DNA of 64,000 nt from Dermatemys mawii. Lineage: Eukaryota; Chordata; Testudines; Dermatemydidae. The DNA lies in NCBI GenBank assembly GCA_007922305.1, contig ML677374.1, positions 9,114,094-9,178,093 of the forward strand, written 5' to 3'. The translations under genes were made by a program, and so were the position numbers. The notes beneath the pieces are model-generated. The model did not search any database, had not been told where the DNA came from, and was given only the letters and a program-made list of their open reading frames with translations. This document shows, one piece after another, positions 10,073 through 22,059 of this stretch. Numbering within the stretch: position 1 is the stretch's first letter; each line of letters starts with the position of its first letter.

Positions 10073-11079
10073 AATAAAAAGTTTATTTTTCCCTAGAGCT
10101 CTGTGGAAATTGGATACATACATCTTGACTGAATATTCTGATGGAACCCTTCTGTGGAGCTGATGAATGTACCAAATATAGTACTCTCTTGAGAGCGTCT
10201 ATGCTGCACATCAATTTCATTTCATTATCATGCCACCAAAATTGCATATCCTACTAACACAAAAGGCCTGATTCTAATTTAAACTAAGAACAGTGGAAAG
10301 GGGTCTTCAAGTAGGTATAAATTACATTGACACCTATTTTAAGGCTCTTTTACACTGCCAGAGGGATGAAGCATGAATGTAAATGGGAATCAAGTTTTTT
10401 ACCATATTTCAAATAGAGCTATATTCTACAAATCAAAGCTCAATACCAGTTCTGGACATTTTTATTAGGAACCACACAGTGGCAGCATTGCCTTGAGCGA
10501 GAAAGTACATTTTCCTTGCTAGCACACAATTGCTTCAGACTTGAAGTTAAAAATAAAACAATCCAATTCGTAAGACCCAATGAAGCTGGGGCCATAGAAA
10601 TTAAAATAGAATGTTTTTATCTTAGAAGCTCAGAGTTGGGACATTCAGGTGGAATGGTAAAGTGTCTATTTGCAATCTCAGAGATCACAAAAGGCACCTC
10701 AGAAGTCACAGTCCATAGCAGTGTGTCCTTGAAAATCCAACTGGACAACTGGATTGCTAGAATCACTTTCTGAACGTCTATCAAGATGAACTGCATAAAC
10801 AAACAGCATGGAATCTTTGTTTTCTTGGTGTCAGTAAAGTTCCTCTTAGATGTGATTATGTTATATACTATATTTTTAACAGAGTGTAACATTTCAAAGA
10901 ACTTTTGCCCTTATCAGAGGAAGTAAATGTGTGAATTCTGCTTGAAATGTTTCCAACTTTATGTTGTTTGGGAGATTGGGACCACATGTGGCAGTATACC
11001 AGTCAACTTGGGTTAACTGATTTCCAGAGTTCTTTGAGGAATAAAAGGCTAATGGATTCAACTTTTGCTCATTTAAAAG
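10073..11079. other. No gene seen: unassigned sequence
   Basis: An 85-codon plus frame (10516-10773) contains AIEIKIECFYLRS, similar to TEIKVQYYHLRS at about 8420-8455. No splice-bounded exon could be defined. Confidence 0.4.
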
Positions 11080-11163
11080 TCTAGTGGGTCGTAGCTCACA
11101 AAAGCTTATGCCCAAATAAATCTGTTGATCTAAGGTGCCACAAGTACTCCTCATTCTTTTTAC
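11080..11163 (+). mobile_element. Turtle-type tRNA SINE, 3' tail
   Basis: AGTGGGTCGTAGCTCACAAA, AGCTTATGCCCAAATAAATC and TAAGGTGCCACAAGTACTCC then TCATTCTTTTTAC is the characteristic tail of the turtle pol III SINE. The tRNA-like promoter head is absent, so this copy is 5'-truncated. Confidence 0.8.
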
Positions 11164-11298
11164 ATCACTGTAGCTTTATTTTCTTCAATATTGTTACTCC
11201 TGATTTACATTGGTGCAAGTGAATGGGAATCTGGTGCTAAACCTTGCCATGTATATAGGCTGTAAAAGTGACTCAACTTACAAGAATGCAAAAATGTA

Positions 11299-11365
11299 GC
11301 CCAGATCCTCAGTTGGTCTGAAGTGGAGCTATGCTGATTTACTCAAAGGGTGAATTGACATTAGT
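11299..11365. repeat. Half copy of GATCCTCAGCTGG-type hairpin repeat
   Basis: GCCCAGATCCTCAGTTGGTC followed by GTGGAGCTATGCTGATTTAC corresponds to one arm and core of the palindromic repeat seen complete at 40926-41002. Confidence 0.55.
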
Positions 11366-11454
11366 GACTTTTTCTTTGATAGAGATACAGGACTTCTAAA
11401 TCTCTTTCACTGAATAATGCTTGTAAGAAATTCAAATCAGAGAGCCAACCCCTC

Positions 11455-11532
11455 CGTTACTAGCCTTGCTCCATTGACTTTGGTGAAGTCAATGGAACAA
11501 TGCGGATTTACACCAGTTGAGGATCTGGCTGA
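11455..11532. repeat. Palindromic repeat copy
   Basis: CTTGCTCCATTGACTTTGG, TGAAGTCAATGGAACAATGC and GGATTTACACCAGTTGAGG then ATCTGGCT form core and right arm of the same family. Confidence 0.6.
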
Positions 11533-11638
11533 GAGCTCAAGAATTTAGGAGAATTACTGGGATGGGGAAAACTGGTCATGATCAAACTTTCAAGTTTTTA
11601 GCTGCCTCCATTGTTTGATGCCCAGTGTGAATTCCTAG

Positions 11639-11726
11639 GGCCTGATTTTCAAAGATACTGAGCATCTACAGTGCCAACTGAAGTCAGCAGGAGTTGTGAT
11701 GTCTCAGAATCTCTGAAAACCAGTCC
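11639..11726. repeat. Palindromic repeat copy
   Basis: The left arm GGCCTGATTTTCAAAGATACT and the right arm TCTCAGAATCTCTGAAAACCAG are inverse, around CCAACTGAAGTCAGCAGGAG. Confidence 0.65.
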
Positions 11727-14700
11727 CGAAAGCCCTTACTCCAGTGCACAAGGTGACTTTGCCCCCTTCATAAGAAGAATTTCCCAGGGGACTAGAGCTG
11801 CTATGGTGCCCATGGAGTCACTGGGGGAAAGGAAGTACGGCTGGAGCACCTCTGTGGTCTGTTCATACCCAGAGGCTGGAAGATGCTCATAGGGTTGTGT
11901 GACTTACTGTGTATAATAAACCTCTAGCTTAAAAATAGCCTTTTTCCAAAATATTTTTTTAAAATATTGAAAAAACAAACATGAATAAAATACCCCCGCC
12001 CCCCGATCCTTTTGTTCACATCCATTGGCAGCGGATGAATCTCTGTAGCTGGAATCCTCTACATTCCCTAGTTTGAGAGACAGCTGAAGGTCTGCTTTGC
12101 TCATGCTATGGTGATAGGGACCCAAAGAATAACTGGATATCTAACAATTGGGATACGTATCAGGACAACGGGCCAGATGGACTGCTGGTTTGGGTCTGCA
12201 AGCCACAGTTTCTAAAAATGTCTTAGTAAGCACAGATGTAATGCCTACACTGCCCAGAGGATCAAGGCTATGTTCTTAAAGAAGTTTTCAGAGCTTTCTT
12301 CTCATTTCCCTTCATCAGTTATATTAAGACATTATGTTAACTGAGAGGACCCTTTGAAGTTTCCACCATTTGGCAAAAAATTGAGATATTTGTATGAACT
12401 TTGATTTTTCTAAACAGTTTGGTCTTGAGGTTAATCCCATAAGCATCATAAGAACAGATTTAGGGAACATATTTCCTGTAGAAACTGGGGCCCTCTTTGT
12501 GAACATCCTGATTGTTGCATAATTAATGTTGGAGTTGGACGGTGGCAGAAGAAATGCTTTGCCAGTGATGAGACCTTTATGTGAACTTCACAGTCATGTT
12601 CAGTCAGTGTGCGTGTATTTGTACTGAGTGTTCAAGACAAATGGCTCTTTACTGAAGGTTTTCTTTGCAACTGAAGTAACAAAGATTTTTAACAAAAGCT
12701 GAGATTCTGGAAAACAAAATGTCAGGGAGGGAGCGGTGCAGCATACAGGCACATACTGTCTGTTTCTGAGCCTTGCCTAAGTCTGCAGTCCATATGTGAC
12801 TCTCTTTAGGAAGCCTTGGACCCCATATGGGCCTGCAGATTAACATGGTGCAAATAGGCCGGGAGGCGGATTGGTATCTCTCTCTTCCAACAGTGAGTCT
12901 GTTCATATATTCAAATATTAGAAACACAAAGTGTTATGCTGAAACAAACCGTATTTCCATATTAAGGAAATTCTTATAGCAAAAACTTTGTTAACCGAAG
13001 AATAAAAAAGTAGGGCTGGAAGGGAGATCATCTAAGTTAAGGTGGGGAATTTAAAGATAAGAAAGTCAGGAAATCCTCATTCCCACTGAATTCCGTAACT
13101 CACCCATTGTAGGCAAATACAACAATAAGGTCATTCATTACATTATCATTAGGGAAAGTTGTGTGGCTAGTTTATTTGATGGAGGTTTTTCCTTTTCTTT
13201 GTATAGAACAACTGGTAGAGAACCAGAGATGTAAAAATGCCTCCTATTCTGCTGCAAGAAACTTTTGTGAGGGAGGCGATGTAACTTTTCTGTCCTAATG
13301 GGAAAGTTTTTATGATTATTCCCCTAATACCTCACCTGCTCTTTTAAATGTGGCCTGCTCTAGGGTTTCCCCAGGGAAATGTGAGAGAATACAACACGCT
13401 AAGGAAGCTCTCAAAAGCATGGAAGTTAGGGCTCCCATACAAGTGTTCTGGAGAAGTCTTGGAAGTGCTTTTAGTGGTTTCAGTTCACTGGTCACTGAAA
13501 GGTAAGGAGAGGAGGTTGTTAATTATGTGCTTCCAACAAAGTACAACAATAATTTTGATTTGGTTCAAGAGCTGATTAAAGGTTTTGCCAGTTCCTATAT
13601 TCTCAGAGTCTGTACTCTTTCCCCTAATTGCAATTGTGTCCCTAATTGTAATTCATCTCTCCAATGGGAGAGTCAACTTTGGAGAGGAATTGCGCTTGAC
13701 ATATTGTTCTATCCAATGTATATAGTAGCGATTGTAACTGTGTGATAAATTGTTGGGCCATGTGATAAATTGCACTGCCACGTTCTACACTGTCCACTAA
13801 TCCATCACCTCCCTTTGGCTTTTTCTCTTTTTCGTACATTCTGACATCCTTCAGCAGCTTCAAATAACATTTTCCTGGGTCTGCATGTGTATGTGGGGTC
13901 TGCAGGGAAGTGGAGGGGAATCACCACAATTGACCTGCTACAACATATTTCCTTCTTTTGCCCATTTGTAGCATTTCCCCTCCAAAATTATGTTTTAGCC
14001 AGTCTTTGGGATCTAGAAATGGCCAAACTGTCTCAGACCAGTGGCCTACCTTATCAGGTATTCTACATATGACAAGGGAAATTACCATATGCTTCAGGTG
14101 TTTATTCAGTCTGTATTAAAGTGACAGGTTTAAGATTTGCTGTTTTGTGGCTCTGCAGAGCTAGAAATGGGAGTGACCCATTGGAAAGCAAAGATTTCCC
14201 ATCTATTCATCTGACCCAATGACGCTTTTAGCTGCTCTTGGAAAGATCCAAAATACCAAAGACTAATTTTATGACATTTTTATGTTGAGAAACAATGTTA
14301 TTTTCAGAGCCATTTCAAAGACATTCATTTTAATTTACTGTTTCCTCTTAGCCCTGAACCATTGTACTCATGGTTTAGTAGACCATGACATCAATAGAGA
14401 AAGGACCATGCCCAGAGATATAAGGCTTTCAAATACTATCTTGCTTCTGAAGAAAGGCATCCCAATAGCCAACCCTACTGACAGACACAAATAATGTTTT
14501 TTTTTTCTTGCAGAAGTAAAATCTAGCTTGTTTTCCATTTCTACACATGGAGAAGAAGTGTATTGATTTTTCTTCACTTCTGATTGTTCACATTACTGGT
14601 TTGCTTCTAAATAATTGACACAGAGATCATTCATTTTACTGCACCAACATATTTTATGGGTCTTTTTGTTTTGTTTTCACAGCCATACATCATATCGATC

Positions 14701-15415
14701 ACATTTTACAAACTGTAGGCCCTGCATTGGAAAAAAATATTCTTCTGCATTTTTCTCCCATTTATTTCAATGCTTGCCTTTCAGCTGCCTCACTGGGAAA
14801 CCTGAGACAAGTTTCAAACAAATCTCTAAGCGAAGACCAGAAATGTCAATGAGAGGAAACACTGATAAATCTATAGAACTGAAAGCAGTGTTTAGTAGTG
14901 ACAGAGGTGCTAGAAATTCTCAATTAGATTTTCCCACGTTAGAGACACTAAATAAGGGACAAGTAGGTCATAAAAATAGATATAAAGCATGTTTGAACCC
15001 AGGTCAGATACAAGCTAAGAAAATGTCTAGGCATCAGATTAGAACTTTAAAACAGCTAAAGCAGCCCTTGAAGAATCCACCTCATGTTTTAAACTACTAC
15101 CATGGACCAACTGTAAACTGGTGGGCTCTCTCACCAGCCCAAGACAGGACTAATCCCAGGCTTGAGTCCATTTCAGGCACTTGCCTTTGGGCACAATTTA
15201 TTGTCCAAACACACACACACAAAAACAACAACAGGCTGCAGTTCTCAGAGGCTTTTCCCTTGTCACTTCACTACCAGAGAGAGAACACACCCTTCCCCTT
15301 AAATATCCTACTAGGTCTTCCTGCTTAACTCTTTCCTGCATGTTTTACCTCTCATACCAACCAACATACATTCACAGTACAGCTTGCTAGCTCTTTAAGT
15401 TAGAAGGAGCCATTA
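11727..15415. other. No gene seen: long unassigned stretch
   Basis: It includes the longest open frame of the window (14615-15328, plus, 237 codons). That frame has no ATG at its start (TTG opens it; the first clear internal ATGs encode MSMRGNT) and no recognised domain. A CCCCCGCCCCCCG run lies near 11993. No repeat family was identified with confidence. Confidence 0.4.
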
Positions 15416-15675
15416 TTCTTATTTATTCATGCCTCAAGCAGGATCAGGATCTCATTGTGCTAGGCACTGTACAAACACATAGTAAGATCCAGTGCTTGCC
15501 CTGGACACCTTAGAATCTAAACATACAAGATAGACAGTGTTATTATCCCTATTTTGCACTTGAGGGACTCAAGTGGAGAGAGATTTACTCAAGGTCACAT
15601 AGGAAGCTTGCAGAGCTAGGGATTGATCCCAAATCTCCTGAGTCCCAGTCCAGCGCTAAACCAGGAGATCAGCTA
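15416..15675 (-). mobile_element. MIR-like SINE, near complete
   Basis: Read on the minus strand, it starts with a tRNA-like head containing GACTGGGACTCAGGAGATTT and a B-box-like GGATCAATCCC. It continues through CTATGTGACCTTGAGTAAA to the tail TTTGTACAGTGCCTAGCAC. Length and order of blocks fit the amniote MIR-type SINE. Confidence 0.8.
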
Positions 15676-16364
15676 TAAGAAGTTCCTTGTGCACCGGGGT
15701 GAATTTCATCGTTCAGGTGTAGGTGATCACAACTCCACCGATGTCATATGAAGCCATGATATTTGCTTGAGAAACCGTTAACTTATTCATGCCCACTGGA
15801 AACTGGGCCTAGCATGTGCTGAACAACTCATCAACTTCTCCATTTTCTGTTTTTAATTAGATTTGTTTCATGGCAAATATTTCACATTGCTTTAACTTGA
15901 AGCAAATCGCTGAACACTAATTCTCATCTCAATTAATGCAAATGGGGGAAAGGAATTTGGAGTATCACTGGTAAGGCTGGTCAAAAAAATGGGAAAAAGT
16001 TTAGAAAAAAATACATCCTTGTTTTTCATGTAATACTCTGAAAGTTTTTGACCCGTGGTAATCACTAGTAAGGCTAGAATGACTGCCTGTTTCACCCCCG
16101 AAATGACAGACACTTGTACGTATGAGCTTGTACAGTAGTTCTGAAAATTGCTGTGAGGCTTATGAAAGGTAGATAGAACACTTAGCATCAAGATCCAAGG
16201 CTTCCCCCACCCCGCCCCGAATTAGTCTGTTACCATTGGCTTCAGAATAGGAGCAGACAGCCTAGTCCTGTTGCTTTGTGAGGATCAGCATCCATGAAAC
16301 AAACAGCTGAGATGCAGATTAGGGTCTGTGTTTCTCAAAATACATTAGTACATTGCGCAAATAT
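15676..16364. other. No gene seen
   Basis: Short frames only. A run of simple AT-rich sequence surrounds 15990-16020. Confidence 0.4.
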
Positions 16365-16445
16365 TAATTAATTCTGACAACTTACCCCCGAGGAATAGGT
16401 TAAGTCCGTAGTAGTATTCCCATTTCACAGATGGGGGGAGTGTGA
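16365..16445 (-). mobile_element. MIR/L2-type tail fragment
   Basis: ATTAATTCTGACAACTTACC and AGTAGTATTCCCATTTCACA then GATGGGG resemble the inverted tail of MIR/L2 elements. Diverged. Confidence 0.45.
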
Positions 16446-16711
16446 TACATGGATGGGTCCCAAGTATGCAAAACTATCCTGCATGGAATTTCCATTGAAG
16501 TCACCAGGAGTTGCACATATGAAATGTTTTTGCCCAAAAAGGTTAAAATGACTTGTCCACTTAATGAGGAGGGGAATGATTCAGTGATAGAAGCTCCTGA
16601 TTTCCCTCTTCTTCCTTCTTTCAAGCCAGCTGATTCTTTCAAACAGAAGAAAAGATCTCATTTTCATGTGTTCCTCCCTTCCTTTGTTTGATTTATCCAT
16701 CTGATACCTAT

Positions 16712-16836
16712 AGCCTTGCACTGAGACTATAAGTTCTTTGGGGCAGGGCCTGTTTCTTTGTTATATGTATGTCCAGCACCTAGTACAATGAGACCCTGTC
16801 CTCTGAGTGCTGCTACTCCTACTAATTAACAATAAA
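16712..16836 (+). mobile_element. MIR-like SINE 3' tail
   Basis: GACTATAAGTTCTTTGGGGC, AGGGCCTGTTTCTTTGTTAT and CCAGCACCTAGTACAATGAG then ACCCTGT match the conserved tail, ending in ACAATAAAG. Confidence 0.75.
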
Positions 16837-17796
16837 GCATGGCGAGTGCACCTCTCCCACTAGATGTGGCTCAAAGAGGAGGAAACAAGATCCACAATCA
16901 TATTTCCTCCATTGTAATCTACATGAAGGTGAACTTCAGCTGCTATGCGTATCCTATGAGAACCTGGCTCCACTTTTGCAGGAAAGGCAGCCGCAGCTCG
17001 ACATACATTCTATATTTAAATATCTGCAGATTAGCAGGAGGGTTGACCAGGAAAATAAACTGCTGCTGATTCATTGTGCTATACAAAATTGATTCCCGCC
17101 TTAGGCATAGCCCTGAGCTACAAGATATTTTTACAAGATTTAAAACGTGAAAGCATCAGCTTCCGAGGCAACTGCGAAAGGCATAAAAGGCAGAACAATC
17201 CTCGCCTGAGAGCTTGTTATAAATCTGGACTGAAAAGTATGTTGATCAATGATAGGGACTCTAAACTGAAGTGGAAGGGTCTGTCACTTTGCCATTTCTA
17301 GACATTTATGCATTATTTTTTCCCCAGGAACTACTAATAGGCCTTTCCCAGGGAAACAGAAAATAGGTTGTACAGTATATGTTTCATTCCAGTGTCTGTC
17401 AATCAGATCTGCTCTTGTCAATCTATATGAGGTAGCTATAGTTTATCTTGGAAATAGTCTTCACTTGTGTAATATAGATTGATTTTATGAGCTGCCCAAA
17501 AGATCCACTTGCCTGGGCCTACGTTATACATCTGGAAGTGGACAGCATCGTAAACACAGAGCATTCCTTTTATTTAACAGCTAACTGTATATCCGTCAAA
17601 AAGAAAAGAAGGCTACTTGTGCAAATAAGTTACGTACATCCTACCAAAGTGGGATTTCATTAGCAGCTCATTAGATATGAATAATGAAAGCGTCTTGTCT
17701 AAGCAGAAGTGTGAGATTGCATTTCAACCTGAGAAATGATGGGCTGGTTAGAGGGCGGGCTGATGAAAGGGGAATTAAGCAGGATCAATAATTTGC
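16837..17796. other. No gene seen
   Basis: Unassigned sequence; the two plus frames of about 75 codons at 16839-17069 and 17074-17301 have no motif or obvious splice boundaries. Confidence 0.4.
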
Positions 17797-17804
17797 ACTA
17801 TGTT

Positions 17805-18220
17805 CAGAGGTGCAAGTGGGCCAGTATGGCGTACTGGTAAGAAGTGGCCCGTACGCGGCCGACACTGAAGCGTTGCTGTCCCTTTTGCCTATTGGCGGCC
17901 CTGCCGGTAGGATTCCTACCGGCAGGGTCACTGACGGGGGGTGGTGTGTGGGTGGAAGTAAGGCAGCTGCCCCGGGGCCCGGCAATTTAAAAGGGCCCAG
18001 GGCTCCCGACTGCCGCTGCTGCTACCATGGCAGTGGCCAGAGCCTTGGGACCTTTAAATCACTGCTGGAGCCATGGTGGGCTTGGGCTAGGCAGTGCGGA
18101 AGGGCTGGCTGGGGGAGGCTGACCCCCAGCCCTGCCCCTTCCACCCGCCATCCCGCCCCTTCTGGGGGCCTGGAATCAGGCCCCTGTACGGATAAGTCTT
18201 TTATCTTACTTTCACCCCTG
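17805..18220. mobile_element. hAT-like non-autonomous transposon with 8-bp target duplication
   Basis: The terminal inverted repeats are CAGAGGTGCAAGTGGGCCAG on the left and, inverted, CAGGGGTGAAAGTAAGATAA on the right. The flanking 8-mers ACTATGTT (17797-17804) and ACTAAGTT (18221-18228) differ at one base, which fits hAT target-site duplication. The interior is GC-rich with CTGCCGGTAGG/CCTACCGGCAG inverse blocks near 17900 and CCGCTGCTGCTACC near 18015. The 153-codon frame inside is a by-product of GC content, not a transposase. Confidence 0.85.
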
Positions 18221-18339
18221 ACTAAGTTACAGTTTGCTGGAGATTGTGTCCAGTGTTTGTGTAAGAGTTGAGAAATGTTCATGTGTGTTTACTTGACTAG
18301 TGGTAACATTCATAAGAGGGGCTTTGAATGAGGAAGAAT

Positions 18340-18415
18340 GACTGGGCACTTAAAGCACTGTGCGAGAATTCAGAGGGCCTGGGTTTCACCCTTGGCTCTG
18401 CTACAATATTCCTAT
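18340..18415 (+). mobile_element. MIR-like SINE head fragment
   Basis: GACTGGGCACTTAAAGCACT, CAGAGGGCCTGGGTTTCACC and CTTGGCTCTGCTACAA resemble the tRNA-related head (B-box region GGTTTCACCC). Confidence 0.55.
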
Positions 18416-18725
18416 TTAGAGTTGGTTGGGAATTTTTCGACCAATTGTTTTTTCAACCCAAAATACTGATTTGTCTAAACCAAAACTGTCAACTTAATGT
18501 AAAGGAAAAAGTTTTGAATTTTTCAAAACTTTTCTGAACGAAAAATGCTTTTCTGGTTCAAAATAACTTTTCATTTCAAAGTTTAAGCTAATTAGACTGA
18601 AGGAAAAAATCAACTGGAAAACAGATCAAAATTGAAATGAAATTTTTCAGCTGACCTGAAATGGAAAAAAAAAATATTTTGGGTTACTAAAGATTTTCAG
18701 TATTTTCATTTTTTGTCCCAATTCA
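18416..18725. repeat. AT-rich inverted element of AAAATTTTTC words
   Basis: Dense GAAAAA/TTTTTC words such as GGGAATTTTTCGACC, AAGTTTTGAATTTTTC and GAAATGAAATTTTTCAGCTG are typical of a degenerate AT-rich foldback family. The same texture recurs at 22060-22440, 27040-27150, 48100-48360 and 57280-57520. Confidence 0.5.
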
Positions 18726-19043
18726 TGCCACGCTCTTTTCACACATGGCCTAAGGTTGCAAGATGTGGAAGGGTCTGAGCTAGCCCATGGCTGGCCCCAG
18801 AATTAGAAGGGCATAAATGTAGCAGAGCACAGGTGGACAAGATGGGGCTGGTCCTTAAAATCCATGCCTCCCAAAAGATCAGGAATACATGGAGAGTATG
18901 TGCAGGCATAATCAGGTGAAAATCTCAGAAAGGATAGTGGAGAAAAGTAACATCAATTCATGAATACCACGCTGCACTATGAAGAGCAAAGGTTCTGATT
19001 CTCCACTGCCTTTTAGTCAAATATGTCTGTTTTAAGTGAGCTA

Positions 19044-19336
19044 TGTTGCCAACCAATTCTCATGGTTTTATCATGAGTTTTGCAATATTTGGCGCCCTTC
19101 GTGCTGCCCCAGCTGCTCAAGTCCTGTGAATATGTGAGAATCTCCGTTTTTATTTATAGACCAGTCGGATACTAGCTCTTGGGGTTGCAAAGAAAGGCTT
19201 GAAAATATTGCCCAAGTCCACCACAAATGCTGAAAAATTAAGAGGAATACCACACGCATACATTTTAAACTGATTTCATGATTTTGCGGGGCTGAACTCT
19301 TGCCTTTTTTTTTATTGCATGGGATTGGCAATGCTG
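19044..19336 (+). mobile_element. DNA-transposon-like repeat (family A copy 2)
   Basis: The ends are GTTGCCAACCAATTCTCATGG and, inverted from the right, CAGCATTGCCAATCCCATG. The internal blocks ATTTGGCGCCC and GCCCCAGCTGCTCAAGTCC match the copy at 1905-2255. No transposase. Confidence 0.6.
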
Positions 19337-19939
19337 AGTGGACTGAAAATGCCATACACTCCTTTCGCACAGCCGAATATGCCTGCACAAAGAGCCAAGC
19401 TATGGCGTATCAGGCCCAAATGCTTCCTCAGCAAACCACCGAAACAAATAACCAAAAATGCACTTATAACGATGGAATTACCTATGGAATAGAAACTACA
19501 GCCTCAGAAGAGTTAAGCGAACAGTACTGATGAAGCTGAGAGCGCAGAGGACATTAACATATGACTAACGTCAGCAAAAGCACATCTCCCATCTAGGAAA
19601 ACATGTCTTTGTCACAGGTCACAGATTGAACGTAGACAGAACAAAACCAATTACAGGGAGAAAAGGGAAAAAAAAGGTGTTGGAGGGAAACGAGGGTAGC
19701 TTTAAATAGGGGTCTTGTGTGAAAATCATGAGAAAATGCACATTTTACAGTGAAAGAATCACAGCTTCTTTTCACACAAAATGAAAGCAATAATGCTTTT
19801 GCCACTTTTGCAAAAAAACAAAAACAATATCACTTCTCATTGGTGTACTTTGTGGGGGATTTCAACTGTAATCAGAATGAAAACGAAAAATCACAAGACT
19901 TTGCAACATTGTTTTTCTGTAACTTTCTTAGTTTTTCTG

Positions 19940-20002
19940 AAAAGAACGAGGAGTACTTGTGGCACCTTAGAGACTAACAAATTTATTTGGGCATAAGCTT
20001 TT
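19940..20002 (-). mobile_element. Turtle-type tRNA SINE tail, inverted
   Basis: On the plus strand, GAACGAGGAGTACTTGTGGC, ACCTTAGAGACTAACAAATT and TATTTGGGCATAAGCTTTT are the reverse complement of the turtle SINE tail. This copy is closer to the usual sequence than 11080-11163 because it keeps the TTAGAGACTAACAAATTTAT block. Confidence 0.88.
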
Positions 20003-20144
20003 CTAGACTCCTTTCTCTGCACCCCAGATACCTGGCATGTGTACTCTAACTCTAACACCACAAAACAAGATGCATTCGATCCTTTACCCAACATCGGCCT
20101 ATATGGACTCTCCTTTGAAGTCTAAAGGTTGCCTTGCCCAATAT

Positions 20145-20236
20145 GGATCTGATTCAAAATCCTTTGAAGTCAATGTGAGTCTTTCATTTGAAATCAATGG
20201 AAATGTTCCTACGGACTTCAAAGGGCTTTGGCTCGA
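20145..20236. repeat. Palindromic repeat, CCTTTGAAGTCAATG type
   Basis: AATCCTTTGAAGTCAATG on the left is matched by the inverse of CGGACTTCAAAGGGCTTTGG on the right. The centre is TTTGAAATCAATGG. Confidence 0.7.
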
Positions 20237-21270
20237 CACTCAAATTTTTCCATCAATATGTTAATACAAACCTTTCTATTAGTTTTTTTCATGAGAAGTA
20301 ACAATTATTGAACATCATCTTATCATTTGTGGTGGCTGAGCTAACCATCACACAGTTGACTTCAGCTAATTTACATAATGCTATCCTATTGGTTGAAATG
20401 CTACAAACCATGAGGGCATATCTTCACTGACACAACAGTATATTTTAACAGTGAAAGAATTACCGTACAATAAGTATCTTGCTATAAAATCTCAAGAGGA
20501 GACAAGACACTTGTAATGTTTACTGCTATGAAATCGCACTGTACGCTATATACGTCACCCCACCTGTGGATGGCCTTGCCTAGTTACCTCACAGTAAAAC
20601 TAAAGTGCACTCTCTCCACTATTTGCTAAAAACACACCTATTTTTTTCAATGAAGGCAGCCTGAGTTATCATGCCCTCTTAGATTTCTTTCCATTTCCTC
20701 AAAAAGTCTCCTTACATTGCAATGATGCCCCAGACATGAAAACAATATCTTTCTTGTTCCATCACAATCTGCTGGAAAGAAGAATGATTTGTTTATATAC
20801 AAGATGGATTCTACAGAGGAATATATCTTATGAAAAACTCCCAGTCTAATGTTGGTCTGCTAGGAACTGAGGAACATCAAAACTATGTTAGCAGAAAGTG
20901 TTGCAGAAGAAGGTTTTCATGGAATATGCGGCATGCATCAGAATTATGGAGCAGCACAATTTTTGCTGCTATGAACTTGATGTCCTACAGACAGATGTCC
21001 ATTAAGTATGAATTCCTTGGCTCATAAGGGCTGACCCTCTGTAGAAACATGAAGGGAGCTACCTTAACCAACTGCAGGCTTGCAGAGCATACAGAAGGAA
21101 TTTGTGTTAAAGACGTAAAAGTACATTACAAAGCATAAGAAGAATGAGATGTGGCCCAAATTGATCCCTGGGATAAATCCACTTAAGGAAATGGCATTAC
21201 GAGGGGGATGAATTCACCCTACTTTTAAAAAAATCACAACACAGAAAATCATGTGTAGTCTCTAGTTAAT
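20237..21270. other. No gene seen
   Basis: Unassigned; only one 65-codon frame (20830-21027), without motif. Confidence 0.4.
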
Positions 21271-21362
21271 ATTTTCAGAAACATCTAAGTGACTTAGGAA
21301 ACTAAGTCCCACTGATTTTCAATGGGACATGGCCCCTAAACCACATAGGTGCTATTGAAAAT
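21271..21362. repeat. Palindromic repeat, CTAAGTGACTTAGG type
   Basis: Left arm ATTTTCAGAAACATCTAAGTG then ACTTAGGAAACTAAGTCCC; right arm GGGACATGGCCCCTAAACC then ACATAGGTGCTATTGAAAAT. The arms pair over about 38 bp with mismatches. Confidence 0.75.
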
Positions 21363-21519
21363 CGCACACTCTGTCCTTAACATGGACTGTTCCAAGTTTG
21401 TGCGTAATCACAGTAAACAATTGCTTTTCGTCTTGAATATCATAATGATGGGAGCTCATCATAAGTTTGTTCCCTTTTCCCAGCAAATTGTAAACTTCTG
21501 AGAAACCATGCATACAGTC

Positions 21520-21596
21520 AGAGCCCCAGCTGGTGTAGATCAGCCTAACTCCATTGAGATCTAGGCCCATTGACACCAGCTGAGGATCTGGCCCCA
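21520..21596. repeat. Palindromic repeat, CAGCTGGTGTAGATCAG type
   Basis: The left arm GAGCCCCAGCTGGTGTAGATC and the right arm GACACCAGCTGAGGATCTGG then CCCC are inverse around AACTCCATTGAG. Confidence 0.75.
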
Positions 21597-22059
21597 AAAT
21601 CCTTACAGCAAGATTGTAACTGATCCTGTACAGTTGCACATTGGAGAGAGGGCAGCAAGATGACTTCCCCCAACTTTGTGCTCCCACACAGAAGCCAATT
21701 TCAGTCCCAATAGGATGTAGAAGAATTGTGTGTTTAACAAAAGTGCTTGTGCTCTAGGCTATGCAAAGTTGGGAGAGAAAAGGTAGGTCCCTTGTTGTCT
21801 CCCCTTGCCTATCAGCTGGCAGAGCTGAATCAGTGCACGGGGAGCCCACAATGCACACACTAAAAAAACCCCCAAACAGGTGAAACTTTCACTACGCTGG
21901 TGAATGGTTTCCCTGACAAAGAATTCTGGGTGAGTTGGGGAGCTGCTGTAGATACCCATCTGCTCCTCTCAAACCCCAAGCTGGAAAGCCACAATATAGT
22001 CCTTAACTAGCCATCAGTTAAAAATAAGAGTTTAAAGTGATATGTTATTAATTAGCTAT

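Noticed and set aside
10470..10500. CAGTGGCAGCATTGCC resembling the start of U4 snRNA
   Set aside because: Similarity does not extend past about 15 bases, and no snRNA structure follows.
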